DNA from: Acidovorax sp. 210-6
GTDB lineage: Bacteria > Pseudomonadota > Gammaproteobacteria > Burkholderiales > Burkholderiaceae_C
DNA length: 64,000 bases
Direction of reading: 5' to 3'
NCBI RefSeq assembly: GCF_010020825.1
Contig: NZ_JAACJE010000001.1
Coordinates: forward strand, 1,240,001 to 1,304,000
Part shown: positions 36,594 through 44,805 of the stretch, piece by piece
Layout: every line of letters begins with the position of its first letter
How positions within the stretch are numbered: position 1 is the stretch's first letter
Position numbers and translations under genes: made by a program
The notes under the pieces: model-generated
Told to the model about the DNA's origin: nothing
What the model saw: the letters and a program-made list of their open reading frames with translations, nothing else
The model's database searches: none

Positions 36594-36986
36594 TCAATGC
36601 GGCGCCGGCGCCACCATCGACTGCAGCCGGTCGATGACCCCAGGCTCGACGAAGACGCAGGCCTGCTTGTCAGGGATCGGCACATCGAAGATCTGCGAAA
36701 ACACCGGCCGCCGCAGGTGGGCCAGCCGGCCCGTTCGGTACGCCTGCTCGGGCTTCAGGCGTCCGTCCGCCGGCGGGCCGCTGCGCTCTGGATCGCACTC
36801 GACCAGCGCGACGTAGCCGTCATCGAACAGCTTCTGGTGCTCGGGGCACAGGCCCCAGCCCGTGGTCGTGTGAGGCTCCATGCTCGCGCGCAAGCGCTTG
36901 TCCAGCAGGATGGCGCCGGTGTCGAACGTCGTGCCGCACACCAGGCAGGCGTGCTGCTCGAGAGAAACGTGGGACTTCTCGCTCAT
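36594..36986 (-). CDS. Small cysteine-rich (probable zinc-binding) island protein
   Basis: A 130-residue protein. CLVCG (Cys 14, 17) and LCPEH (about 47-50) form a likely zinc-binding knuckle, followed by the hydrophobic FDDGYVALVEC and a C-terminal VFVEPGVIDRLQ. I recall similar proteins on islands and plasmids but no known function. The start overlaps the stop of the 51-residue ORF (ATGA), which suggests coupled translation. Confidence 0.65.
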   Translation of the reverse strand: MSEKSHVSLEQHACLVCGTTFDTGAILLDKRLRASMEPHTTTGWGLCPEHQKLFDDGYVALVECDPERSGPPADGRLKPEQAYRTGRLAHLRRPVFSQIFDVPIPDKQACVFVEPGVIDRLQSMVAPAPH

Positions 36987-37138
36987 GATGCGCTCCGGCC
37001 GCAGGAATGCAACTGGCTGGAAGCGGCATCCCCGCGGCGCTTTGCCGCAGTCGTCCCCTCGGAGCGCTTCAGATGGCTCCGGAAAAGATGGGAACGGGTC
37101 TTGTGCGCGGGCCGTTGGCCCGTGAATGTGGTGAACAT
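36983..37138 (-). CDS. Short coupled ORF (51 aa)
   Basis: The ATG at 37138 has GGAGA six bases upstream, and the stop TGA overlaps the ATG of the next gene as ATGA. The peptide (MFTTFTGQRPAHKTRSHLFR...) is very basic, with no hydrophobic segment. No family is recognised. It may be a true small protein or a leader that couples translation of the downstream gene. A longer frame to 37261 exists but has no ribosome-binding site. Confidence 0.4.
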   Translation of the reverse strand: MFTTFTGQRPAHKTRSHLFRSHLKRSEGTTAAKRRGDAASSQLHSCGRSAS

Positions 37139-38131
37139 GCTCATCTCCAAAATGAGTGAGACGAGAGATGCCCTCGCCCCGCGGGGAAGGGATCCCCCGT
37201 CGGGTTGGTCTGCAGGCCGCAAGGGCCTCGGTTTTCGTGGCGGCGCGATTCGCGCCACCACCGTTGCACCGGCGTGGGCCTGTGCACGTTCAACGCGGCA
37301 CGCGGTGGAAGCGCGGCGTCGTCAAGCATGCGAGGCGCAGCGCGATGAAGCCCGCCTCTCAGGTGCTCCGTAAGAGACGTTCCGGGGCAGTGGTGCCTCG
37401 GGCGGCGACGCCGCAGAGAGGTCGCTGCGGTTCGCCAGCAAGCTGCAGGCAAACGCGCGCGGCCTGCGCGGATGCGCGATCGAAGCGCTCATGCTTGTTG
37501 TCTGCGCTGCATCTGCGGCAACCGAGAGTGCAGCGGGACGCGAGGGCGGGTTTCGACCGCGACGCCAGCCGAGCAGGCTGGACTCCATACGCCCGTCGCG
37601 GGGGATGGAGGCTGGGCGGACCACGATGTCCGCTGAACGCAGGCACAGTATGGTCCCGCAGAGGCTGCGGGTCATGGCAGTTGCCTTTGCGGCCACACCG
37701 AAACGACGGAACTCGCCGCGCATTCGGCAGGAGAGGCGGCGGCGCTGGTTCAACGTGACAGCTGCGGCGTGGGATCATCGATCGCGCAAGGATGGGCGTG
37801 GAGACGCCTGACAGCGCCAGCGCGCGGCGCTCCCATGTCGGGGGTACCGTCGCACCGCAAAGGGGAAATACGTCCTATCTATAGTTTGCAGGTTTGCCCT
37901 GCATGCTGAGGTGGAGGCCTTGCCGCGATGCGGCCGGCTCCCGTTGGGCCATCGTTGCCGAGGGCTCCAACCGCTCGGCGGGAACCGCCTGCGGTGGCCG
38001 GGGCCTGGCGGCCGCGCCCTCCACCTTGCGATCCCTCGGGCGGTCCGGGCCCGGAGGGTCGGGGCCGCCATCGCGGCGTACCTGTTCATGTGCTGCACGA
38101 ACGAAGGTTCGGGGCAGCGGGGAGTGAATCG
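37139..38131. other. About 1 kb without a supported gene
   Basis: Several open frames cross this GC-rich stretch, but all give Arg/Ala/Gly-rich peptides of the kind produced by chance at this composition, and none has a ribosome-binding site with matching codon use. An AT-rich patch near 37865-37890 (CCTATCTATAGTTTGC) could hold a promoter for the DUF2325 gene. No repeat or tRNA is seen. Confidence 0.5.
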
Positions 38132-38761
38132 ATGATCGAAAGGAAGGAATCTGCGGTGCCGCCCTCAGGTTGGGAGTACGGCCATCGGCTGCGCGAGCCT
38201 GGATGCGACCAGCGGCGCTGCAGCGAACTGCTGAGCGCGCAGGCACGGGAGATCGAGCGCCTAAGCCGCGAGGCCGTGAAGCTGCGCGCTGCGGTCATCA
38301 TTCGTGAGACCGCCTTGATGTGGGAGCGCGAGGACCGGGCGGCGCTCGTCCAGGCGGCTCCGGGCCTGCCTCGCAGGGTGACGCTCGCCAGGCATGTGGA
38401 AGCGTTGCTGGCGCGCGTTCAGGAACTGATGCGCGAGCGGGCGCGCTGGCAGCGGCCTCAGGATGGCAAGGGCGAGGGAGCGCTCGCCGCCGCTGGCATG
38501 GTGTCACAGGACACGTTTGGCGATGCGGGACTGGCGGCCGAAGGCGGCGCGGCCGTGCTCGAGGCCAGTCTCAGGGCGGCGGACCTCGTGATATGCCAGA
38601 CGGGCTGCCTCAGCCACGGCGCCTACTGGCGGGTCCAGGACCACTGCAAGCGGACTGGCAAGGCTTGTGTGATGGTGGAGCGTCCTCAGGAACTGCGCAT
38701 CGTGCGCATCGGCAAGGATGGGGATGGCGAGAGCCGTTCAGGAGCCGTACGGGTTCTGTAG
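38132..38761 (+). CDS. DUF2325 domain protein
   Basis: A 209-residue protein. Residues about 25-65 form a charged coiled coil (SELLSAQAREIERLSREAVK). The C-terminal domain contains ADLVICQTGCLSHGAYWRVQ then KRTGKACVMVE, the conserved core of DUF2325, which resembles a Rossmann-like nucleotide- or nucleic-acid-binding fold. GGGGAG lies 8 bases before ATG 38132. Function is unknown; members are common on mobile islands. The product ends 59 bases before the convergent mocR-type gene. Confidence 0.75.
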   Translation: MIERKESAVPPSGWEYGHRLREPGCDQRRCSELLSAQAREIERLSREAVKLRAAVIIRETALMWEREDRAALVQAAPGLPRRVTLARHVEALLARVQELMRERARWQRPQDGKGEGALAAAGMVSQDTFGDAGLAAEGGAAVLEASLRAADLVICQTGCLSHGAYWRVQDHCKRTGKACVMVERPQELRIVRIGKDGDGESRSGAVRVL

Positions 38762-38820
38762 TTGCCCGGCCATCGCCTTCGGCCATGTGCTGATTGCGCG
38801 GCGCAGTCGCCGCCGGCAGA

Positions 38821-40257
38821 TCAGTCGATCACGCTGAGCAGAGAGGGATTCTGCGCCAGCAGCCCCCGCACACGCTGCAGGGCGATGGTGACGTCTTCCC
38901 GCGACGGGACCGCGCCGGTGGCGATGCGCACGGCGTTGGGCGCCGAGGCCGGGTCGAGCGAGAAGACCTTGGCCGGCGCCACCACCACGCCCGCTCGCCG
39001 CAGCCGCATCGCGAAGTCCGACGCGTCCCAGGGGACGGGCAGCGGCAGCCAGAAGAACAGCGCCTCGTCCGGTACGTGCGCGGCGTGTTCCCCCAGCAGC
39101 TGCCGGGCCAGCCCCTGGCGCTCCTGCGCCTCCGTGCGGACCTGCTTGATCAGTTTGGCCATCTGGCCATGGCGGATCAGGTGCGTGGCCAGCGCCGCCT
39201 CCAGCGGCGGGACTGTCTGCATGGTGGCGCGCAGGATCTCCGCGAGGCGCTCGGCCTTCTCGGCATCCGGCGCCACGACGTAGGCGACGCGCAGGCTGGG
39301 CGAGATGAGCTTTGCCAGCCCGAAGACCGAATAGGTGAGTTCCGGGGCCAGCGTGCCCAGCAGCGGGGGCGGGTCGCGGTGCAGGCCGCCGTAGGCATCG
39401 TCCTCCACGAGGGTGAGGCCGCGCCGGCGCGCGACCTCGACGAGCGCGCGGCGCCTGCGCAGGCCCATCACCGCGCCGCTCGGGTTCTGCAGCGTCGGCA
39501 CGCAGTACAGCACCGTGGCCTGCGACGCCTGCGCCGCGGCGTCCAGGGCGTCCGGCAGGATGCCTTCGGCGTCCAGCGCGACCGGCACGAGTTCGATGCC
39601 CAGCACCGTGGCCAGGGTGCGCATGGTCGGCCAGCACATCGCTTCCACCAGCAGCCGGCCGCCGGTTCCCACGAGGCTGGACAGCAAGCCGATCAGTGCG
39701 TTGCGCGCGCCCGAGGCCATGGCCAGGCGGCCGCCCACCTCCAGGTCGAAGCGCGGCTGCAGCCAGTCGCGGCCGGCCGCGAGGTCCAGCGCCGGCACCG
39801 TGCCGGCGCGACGTGCCAGGAAGTCAAAGCTGCGGTCGCCGGTCAGCCGCGCCACCGCGGCCGCCAGCGTCGATGCGATCTCCAGGTTCGGCGGCCACGT
39901 GGAAGTGAGGTCGATAGGCTCGCGCACCCCCTCCTCGGGCGCCGGCTCGGCGACGGTGCGCGCGAAGCCCTTTTCCGCCGCCACGAAGGTGCCCTGCCCA
40001 TGGCGCGACTGCACGAGGCCGATGCGCTTGGCCTCATCGTAGGCGCGCGTGACGGTCGTGAAGTTAACGCCCAGCTGCCGGGCCATGTCGCGCTGGGAAG
40101 GCAGCGGCGCTCCGGGCGAAAGCCTTCCCTCCCGGACCTCTTGGGCCAGCAGTTCAACGATGCGCAGATACAGCGGGCCGCCCATCGCTTCGATGGCGGC
40201 CTGCCAGCGCGCGGACTTCTCCTCTCCGCCTGCTTGCGGTCTACGTACAGATGACAT
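38821..40257 (-). CDS. MocR-type (GntR/aminotransferase) transcriptional regulator
   Basis: A 478-residue fusion. The N-terminal GntR winged helix (PLPSQRDMARQLGVNFTTVTR) is joined to a class I aminotransferase-like domain with EDDAYGGLH and a PLP-Lys region FGLAKLISPSLRVAY. MocR regulators sense PLP-bound amino compounds. The ATG at 40257 is chosen over 40341, which would place the start beyond the operator. It is transcribed divergently from the operon starting at 40344, so it probably regulates it and itself. Confidence 0.88.
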   Translation of the reverse strand: MSSVRRPQAGGEEKSARWQAAIEAMGGPLYLRIVELLAQEVREGRLSPGAPLPSQRDMARQLGVNFTTVTRAYDEAKRIGLVQSRHGQGTFVAAEKGFARTVAEPAPEEGVREPIDLTSTWPPNLEIASTLAAAVARLTGDRSFDFLARRAGTVPALDLAAGRDWLQPRFDLEVGGRLAMASGARNALIGLLSSLVGTGGRLLVEAMCWPTMRTLATVLGIELVPVALDAEGILPDALDAAAQASQATVLYCVPTLQNPSGAVMGLRRRRALVEVARRRGLTLVEDDAYGGLHRDPPPLLGTLAPELTYSVFGLAKLISPSLRVAYVVAPDAEKAERLAEILRATMQTVPPLEAALATHLIRHGQMAKLIKQVRTEAQERQGLARQLLGEHAAHVPDEALFFWLPLPVPWDASDFAMRLRRAGVVVAPAKVFSLDPASAPNAVRIATGAVPSREDVTIALQRVRGLLAQNPSLLSVID

Positions 40258-40280
40258 ACACTTCTTGTGCGATATAAGTG

Positions 40281-40307
40281 AACTGTACGGGAAATCTCCA
40301 TACAGTT
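40281..40307. promoter_or_regulatory. Predicted MocR operator between the divergent genes
   Basis: AACTGTA (40281-40287) and TACAGTT (40301-40307) are perfect inverted arms with a 13-base spacer; a further GTACAG is at 40246-40251. They lie in the 86-base gap between the MocR gene and the operon. Confidence 0.6.
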
Positions 40308-40343
40308 TGATCTCATGGGTGTCAGCGGACAAAGGAGCCAAGT

Positions 40344-41354
40344 ATGAGTGAAGCGGGTGCGGTGGTGGTCGGCAGCGGAATCATGGGGCGGGACATCGCC
40401 GCGATCTTCCTGAATGCGGGTTGGCAGACGCAGGTCGTGGCGCCCGCGTCCGGGGAGTGGGACGCGGTGCGGCGCCACGTGGCCCAGTCGGTGTCCCAGA
40501 TGGGCGGGCAACTGTATGGCGACCTGTTGCACCTGCGGCCGGCGCTGGATGCGGTGGACTGGTCCGGCGTGGAAATCGTCATCGAGTCCGTGACCGAACG
40601 GCTCGAGGTCAAGCAGGGGGTGTTCGCGCAGCTCGACGCGATGGTGCCCCGGCACGTGCCCATCGGTTCCAACAGCAGCGGCATGCGCATCACGGACATC
40701 GCCCGCGCCTGCAGCAGCCGGGAGCGCATGGCCAACGCGCACTTCTTCCTGCCCGCCCACCTCGTGCCGCTCGTGGAAATCGCGCGGGGCGAATTCACAC
40801 GGGGCGAGACGATGGACCGCCTGATGCGGATCTTCTCGGACGTCGGGCGGATCCCCGTGCGCGTCAACCGGGACGTGCCGGGCTTCCTAGCCAACCGCAT
40901 CCAGCACGCGCTGATGCGAGAGGCGTTCTCGGTCATCGACGAGGGCCTCGCGACGCCCGAGGACGTTGACGCAGCGGTGCGCTTCGGCTTCGGCTTCCGG
41001 TACGTGGCGGCGGGGCCGATCCTGCAGAAGGAGTTCGCGGGACTGGACACGCAGTTTGCGGCGGCCTCGTCGATCTACCCGACCCTGTGCAACGACAGCG
41101 TGCCCAGCCGCACGCTGCGCGAGAAGGTGGCCGATGGCCGCTTCGGCACCAAGAGCGGGCACGGCTTCTGGCGCTGGACGGACGAGCAGATCGCGCGCGA
41201 GCGGTCGCGCTACGAACAGGTGCTGCTGCAGGCACAGCGGCTGCTCGCGCCCTCGGCGCTGCCGGGCACGGCGGAGCCGGGCGAGGGCGGGGCGGCCCCG
41301 GCCGCATGGGCGCCGGCGGCGGCACAAGAAGTGGTGGGGAGCGGCACGCCATGA
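40344..41354 (+). CDS. 3-hydroxyacyl-CoA dehydrogenase-like NAD-dependent enzyme
   Basis: A 336-residue two-domain dehydrogenase. The Rossmann motif VVVGSGIMGRDIA is at residues 7-19, the catalytic His is in ANAHFFLPAHLVPLVE, and the C-terminal domain has NRDVPGFLANRIQHALMREA and GTKSGHGFWRW. The family oxidises beta-hydroxy acids, either CoA esters or free acids such as carnitine or gulonate; no CoA ligase is nearby, so a free acid is plausible. AAGGAG precedes the ATG. The stop overlaps the next start (ATGA). The last 45 residues are a Pro/Ala-rich extension. Confidence 0.82.
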   Translation: MSEAGAVVVGSGIMGRDIAAIFLNAGWQTQVVAPASGEWDAVRRHVAQSVSQMGGQLYGDLLHLRPALDAVDWSGVEIVIESVTERLEVKQGVFAQLDAMVPRHVPIGSNSSGMRITDIARACSSRERMANAHFFLPAHLVPLVEIARGEFTRGETMDRLMRIFSDVGRIPVRVNRDVPGFLANRIQHALMREAFSVIDEGLATPEDVDAAVRFGFGFRYVAAGPILQKEFAGLDTQFAAASSIYPTLCNDSVPSRTLREKVADGRFGTKSGHGFWRWTDEQIARERSRYEQVLLQAQRLLAPSALPGTAEPGEGGAAPAAWAPAAAQEVVGSGTP

Positions 41355-42373
41355 CGACCCCCGTGATCCCGGAGACGGAGCGCTCCCCGGTCGACGTGCA
41401 GGCCATCCACCGGGCCGCCCAGCGGCTGCAAGGATGGGCCGTCACCACGCCGCTGTTGCGCTGCGATGAACTGGACGCGCATGCCGGCGGGCGCGTCTAC
41501 CTCAAGGCCGAGAACCTCCAGCGCAGCGGTTCGTTCAAGTTCCGCGGCGCCTGCAACCGCATCCTGGCCTTGACGCCTGGCGCGCGCGCGCGCGGCGTGG
41601 TGGCCTACTCCTCGGGCAACCATGCCCTCGCGGTCTCGCAGGCGGGCCGGATGCTGGACGTGGCCGCCACGGTCATCATGCCGGCCGACGCGCCGGCCAT
41701 CAAGATCGAGGGCTGCCGCGCGAGCGGCGCGACGGTGCTGTTGTACGACCGCGAACACGAGGACCGCGAAGCCATCGGCCGGCGGCTCGTGGTGGAGCAA
41801 GGCCTGACGCTGGTGCCGCCCTTCGACGATGCGCTGGTCATGGCGGGCGCAGGCACCGGCGCGCTGGAGGCCGTCGCGCAGATGCAGGGGCAGCGCGTGG
41901 ACACGGCGCTGGTGTGCTGCAGCGGCGGCGGCCTCGCGGCGGGGTGGACCCTGGCGCTGCGCGCGGCATGGCCCGATGCCCGCATCGTGGTGGTCGAGCC
42001 CGAGGGATTCGACGACACGGGGCGCTCGCTCCGGTCGGACAGTGCGCAGACCAATGCGCGCAGGTCCGGCTCCATCCAGGACGCGCTGCTCGCTCCTGCG
42101 CCGGGCCAACTGACCCTGCCGGTGCTGCGGACCCACGCGGCGCAGGGCGTCACCGTCTCGGACGCCGAGGCGCTGGAGGCCATGTTCTTCGCCTTCGCCG
42201 CGCTCAAGCTCGTGCTCGAGCCGGGCGGGGCCGCACCGCTCGCGGCCGTGCTGGCGCGCAAGGTCGCGCTCGAGGGCCGCAACACCCTGGTGGTCTGCTC
42301 GGGCGGCAACGTCGATCCGGCGGTGTTCGCGCGCTGCCTGTCCCTGGGCACGGAGCGGGGAGGACGGGCATGA
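41351..42373 (+). CDS. PLP-dependent threonine/hydroxy-amino-acid dehydratase-like enzyme
   Basis: A 340-residue fold type II PLP enzyme. The Schiff-base lysine is in GSFKFRGACN (Lys about 57), the phosphate-binding loop is CCSGGGLAAG, and SSGNHALAV is also conserved. Relatives are threonine dehydratase, 3-hydroxyaspartate ammonia-lyase and EutB; it lacks a C-terminal ACT regulatory domain and so looks catabolic. It is coupled to the genes on either side (overlaps at 41351-41354 and 42370-42373). It would release ammonia from a beta-hydroxy amino acid, leaving an enamine for the RidA-like protein. Confidence 0.82.
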   Translation: MTTPVIPETERSPVDVQAIHRAAQRLQGWAVTTPLLRCDELDAHAGGRVYLKAENLQRSGSFKFRGACNRILALTPGARARGVVAYSSGNHALAVSQAGRMLDVAATVIMPADAPAIKIEGCRASGATVLLYDREHEDREAIGRRLVVEQGLTLVPPFDDALVMAGAGTGALEAVAQMQGQRVDTALVCCSGGGLAAGWTLALRAAWPDARIVVVEPEGFDDTGRSLRSDSAQTNARRSGSIQDALLAPAPGQLTLPVLRTHAAQGVTVSDAEALEAMFFAFAALKLVLEPGGAAPLAAVLARKVALEGRNTLVVCSGGNVDPAVFARCLSLGTERGGRA

Positions 42374-42894
42374 CGACCGCAGCGACCCGCTCGCCCGAGC
42401 AGCGCGTGCGCGAGCTTGGCCTGGCGATCCCGGAGGACGTCGCGCCGGCCGCCCACTACGAATTGGTGACCGTGCACGGCGGCCTGCTGTACCTAAGCGG
42501 ACAGCTGCCGCGCGTGGACGGCCGCGTCGCGGTGACCGGCTGCGTCGGCGGCGGCGTCAGCCTGGAGCAGGCGCGCGAGGGTGCGCGCCTGTGCACGCTG
42601 CGCGCCATGGCCGTGCTGCGGCAGGCGCTCGGCTCGCTGGACCGCGTCGAGCGCGTCCTCAAGCTGCAGGTCTTCGTGCACAGCGACCCCGCCTTCACGC
42701 GGCACAGCGATGTGGCCGACGCGGCCTCCGACCTGTTGGTCGAACTCTTCGGGTCCGCCGGCCGCGCCGCGCGCACCGCCATCGGCGCCGCCCAGCTTCC
42801 TCAGGGCGCCAGCGTCGAGCTCGATCTGATCGTCGCCTCCACGGCGGCGGTCCCGTCTTCCAAGGAGCCTTCTCACCATGCCATCCACCGCTGA
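42370..42894 (+). CDS. RidA/YjgF-family protein
   Basis: A 174-residue RidA-like protein. VTVHGGLLYLSGQLPRVDGR and the C-terminal RTAIGAAQLPQGASVELDLI match the family; the C-terminal Arg of archetypal RidA is present in the RTAIG segment. RidA hydrolyses reactive enamine/imine intermediates made by PLP dehydratases, and the gene directly follows one. The C-terminus extends past the domain and overlaps the aminotransferase gene by 17 bases. Confidence 0.85.
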   Translation: MTTAATRSPEQRVRELGLAIPEDVAPAAHYELVTVHGGLLYLSGQLPRVDGRVAVTGCVGGGVSLEQAREGARLCTLRAMAVLRQALGSLDRVERVLKLQVFVHSDPAFTRHSDVADAASDLLVELFGSAGRAARTAIGAAQLPQGASVELDLIVASTAAVPSSKEPSHHAIHR

Positions 42895-44206
42895 AGCCTT
42901 CATGGCCCCCGGACCGACAGCCGGGGCCGCCCCGGAGTCCCTGACCCCGCCGTCCGGTGCCTGGACGCCTGACGAGCGCCTGCGATGGCAGGCCCGCTTC
43001 GACGCCTTCAAGGCACGCGGCCTGCGCATCGACATGACGCGCGGCAAGCCCTGCACCGAGCAGGTGGCGCTGTCGGACGCGATGCTCGACTGGCCCGGCG
43101 TCGGTGGCCACCGGACGCAGGAGGGGGGCGATGCGCGCAACTACTACGGCAGCCCGCTGGGCCTGCTGGAAGCGCGCACGCTCTTCGCGCCCATGCTCGA
43201 TGCGCCGCCCGAGCAGGTCGCGGTGGCCAACAATTCCAGCCTCGCGCTGATGCACGACACGCTCGTGTACGCCCTGCTGCACGGGGTGCCGGGCGGCGCG
43301 GCGCCCTGGCATGGCCAGGGGGCGAGGTTCCTCTGCCCGGTTCCGGGCTACGACCGGCACTTCGCGATCTGCGAGGCCTACGGCATCGAGATGGTGCCGG
43401 TGCCCCTCACGGGGCACGGGCCCGACATGGATGCCGTCGAGGCGCTGGTCCGCGACCCGCGGGTCAAGGGCATGTGGTGCGTGCCGGTCTACAGCAACCC
43501 CACGGGCGAGACCTACGCGCCCGAGGTCGTCGAGCGGCTGGCGCGCATGGCGACCGGCGCGCCGGACTTCCGGATCTTCTGGGACAACGCCTATGCCGTG
43601 CACCATCTCACCGACGTGGAGGAATCGGTGCCGGGCATCCTCGCGCTGTGCGCGCAGGCCGGCCACGCGGATCGGCCGCTGGTCTTCGGGTCGACGTCCA
43701 AGATCACCTTCGCGGGCGGCGGCCTGGGCCTGCTGGCGGCCTCGCCGGCCAACCTCGCCTGGTACGCCCGGCATGCGGGCGTCCGCTCGATCGGGCCCGA
43801 CAAGCTCAACCAGCTGCGCCACGTGCGGCTGCTGCGCGACCACGCCGGGCTGCGCGCGCACATGGCCCGCCATCGCGCCATCCTCGGGCCCAAGTTCGCC
43901 TTGGTCGAAGCCTGCCTGCGGCGCGAGCTGGCGGGCCGCGGGCTCGCCAACTGGACCACGCCGCGTGGCGGCTACTTCGTGAGCCTGCAGGTACGCGACG
44001 GCAGCGCCCGGCGCGTCGTGGCGCTTGCCCAGGAACTGGGCATCGCGCTGGTGCCGGCGGGCAAGGCCTTTCCCCTCGGGCACGACCCGCGCGACAGCCA
44101 TCTGCGCCTGGCGCCGAGCTTTCCGGGCCTGCAGGAGCTGGAGCAGGCGATGGAAGGCATCTGCCTGAGCGTCCTGCTCGCCACGACCGAGGAGGTGCTG
44201 CCATGA
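42878..44206 (+). CDS. Aspartate-type aminotransferase, subgroup 1c
   Basis: A 442-residue PLP aminotransferase of the PF12897 type (like AspT of Corynebacterium). Motifs are TRGKPCTEQ near the N-terminus, NNSSLALMHD, WCVPVYSNPTGETYAP, IFWDNAYAVHHL and the PLP-lysine segment FGSTSKITFAGGG. Substrate is probably aspartate or a related dicarboxylic amino acid with 2-oxoglutarate. It overlaps both neighbours, so it is part of the operon. The substrate is inferred only from subgroup. Confidence 0.85.
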   Translation: MPSTAEAFMAPGPTAGAAPESLTPPSGAWTPDERLRWQARFDAFKARGLRIDMTRGKPCTEQVALSDAMLDWPGVGGHRTQEGGDARNYYGSPLGLLEARTLFAPMLDAPPEQVAVANNSSLALMHDTLVYALLHGVPGGAAPWHGQGARFLCPVPGYDRHFAICEAYGIEMVPVPLTGHGPDMDAVEALVRDPRVKGMWCVPVYSNPTGETYAPEVVERLARMATGAPDFRIFWDNAYAVHHLTDVEESVPGILALCAQAGHADRPLVFGSTSKITFAGGGLGLLAASPANLAWYARHAGVRSIGPDKLNQLRHVRLLRDHAGLRAHMARHRAILGPKFALVEACLRRELAGRGLANWTTPRGGYFVSLQVRDGSARRVVALAQELGIALVPAGKAFPLGHDPRDSHLRLAPSFPGLQELEQAMEGICLSVLLATTEEVLP

Positions 44207-44721
44207 AGGGCCACCTGATCGCCTTCGCTGACTACTTGGCGCGCACCGCCCAGCCCGTGGGCCGGCCCGCCATCTGGCGCAAGCCCGATGTGGGCGCGGC
44301 CCTGGCGGCCCAGCCGAGCAGCCCGCAGCGGCTCACGCGGGCCATGGCGCTCACGCGCAGCGACGAGCCCGGGGCCTTCGCCCTGAACGGCAGCATCTCC
44401 CTGATCGTCCAGGCTCTGGGGCCCGGCGAGCGCGGACGCATGCACAGCCATTCGTTCTGGCACCTGTACTTCGTGCTCAAGGGGCAGGGCGCCTCGGAGA
44501 TCGCCGGCGAGCGCATCACCTGGTCGGACGGCGACAGCTTCTACGTGCCGGCCTGGGTCGCGCACGACCTGCAGAACCTCAGCGACACCGAGGACGCCAT
44601 CGTCTATTCCGCGCAGAACCTGCCCGAGCAGGCCTTCAGCGGCGCCCTCATGCGCAGGGAGCCAGGCGGCGGCTACGCGCACATCGCCTCGGATCTTCCC
44701 GCGGAGGCCGCCAGGGACTGA
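44203..44721 (+). CDS. Cupin-domain protein
   Basis: A 172-residue single cupin. The metal-binding motif HSHSFWHLYFVLKGQG (His residues near 92-97) and the second motif PAWVAHDLQNLS are visible. It overlaps the aminotransferase gene (ATGA). Cupins bind metal and small molecules or act as dioxygenases or epimerases; the length and absence of other domains leave the role open. It may bind or modify the pathway intermediate. Confidence 0.75.
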   Translation: MKGHLIAFADYLARTAQPVGRPAIWRKPDVGAALAAQPSSPQRLTRAMALTRSDEPGAFALNGSISLIVQALGPGERGRMHSHSFWHLYFVLKGQGASEIAGERITWSDGDSFYVPAWVAHDLQNLSDTEDAIVYSAQNLPEQAFSGALMRREPGGGYAHIASDLPAEAARD

Positions 44722-44805
44722 GCGGCGCGGCGCCCGCGCATGCCTCGCTTCCGCCCTTCCTCACGCCGTCCCTTTCCCATCCCTCAACCCGTTTCAGGAG
44801 TTCCC

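Noticed and set aside
35175-37373. 732-residue plus-strand frame across the ATPase genes
   Set aside because: Its content reflects the reverse complement of the GHKL ATPase and CxxC genes, which have motifs and proper starts.
38794-40254. 486-residue plus-strand frame opposite the MocR gene
   Set aside because: It is antisense to clear GntR and aminotransferase motifs and is Gln/Arg/His-rich.
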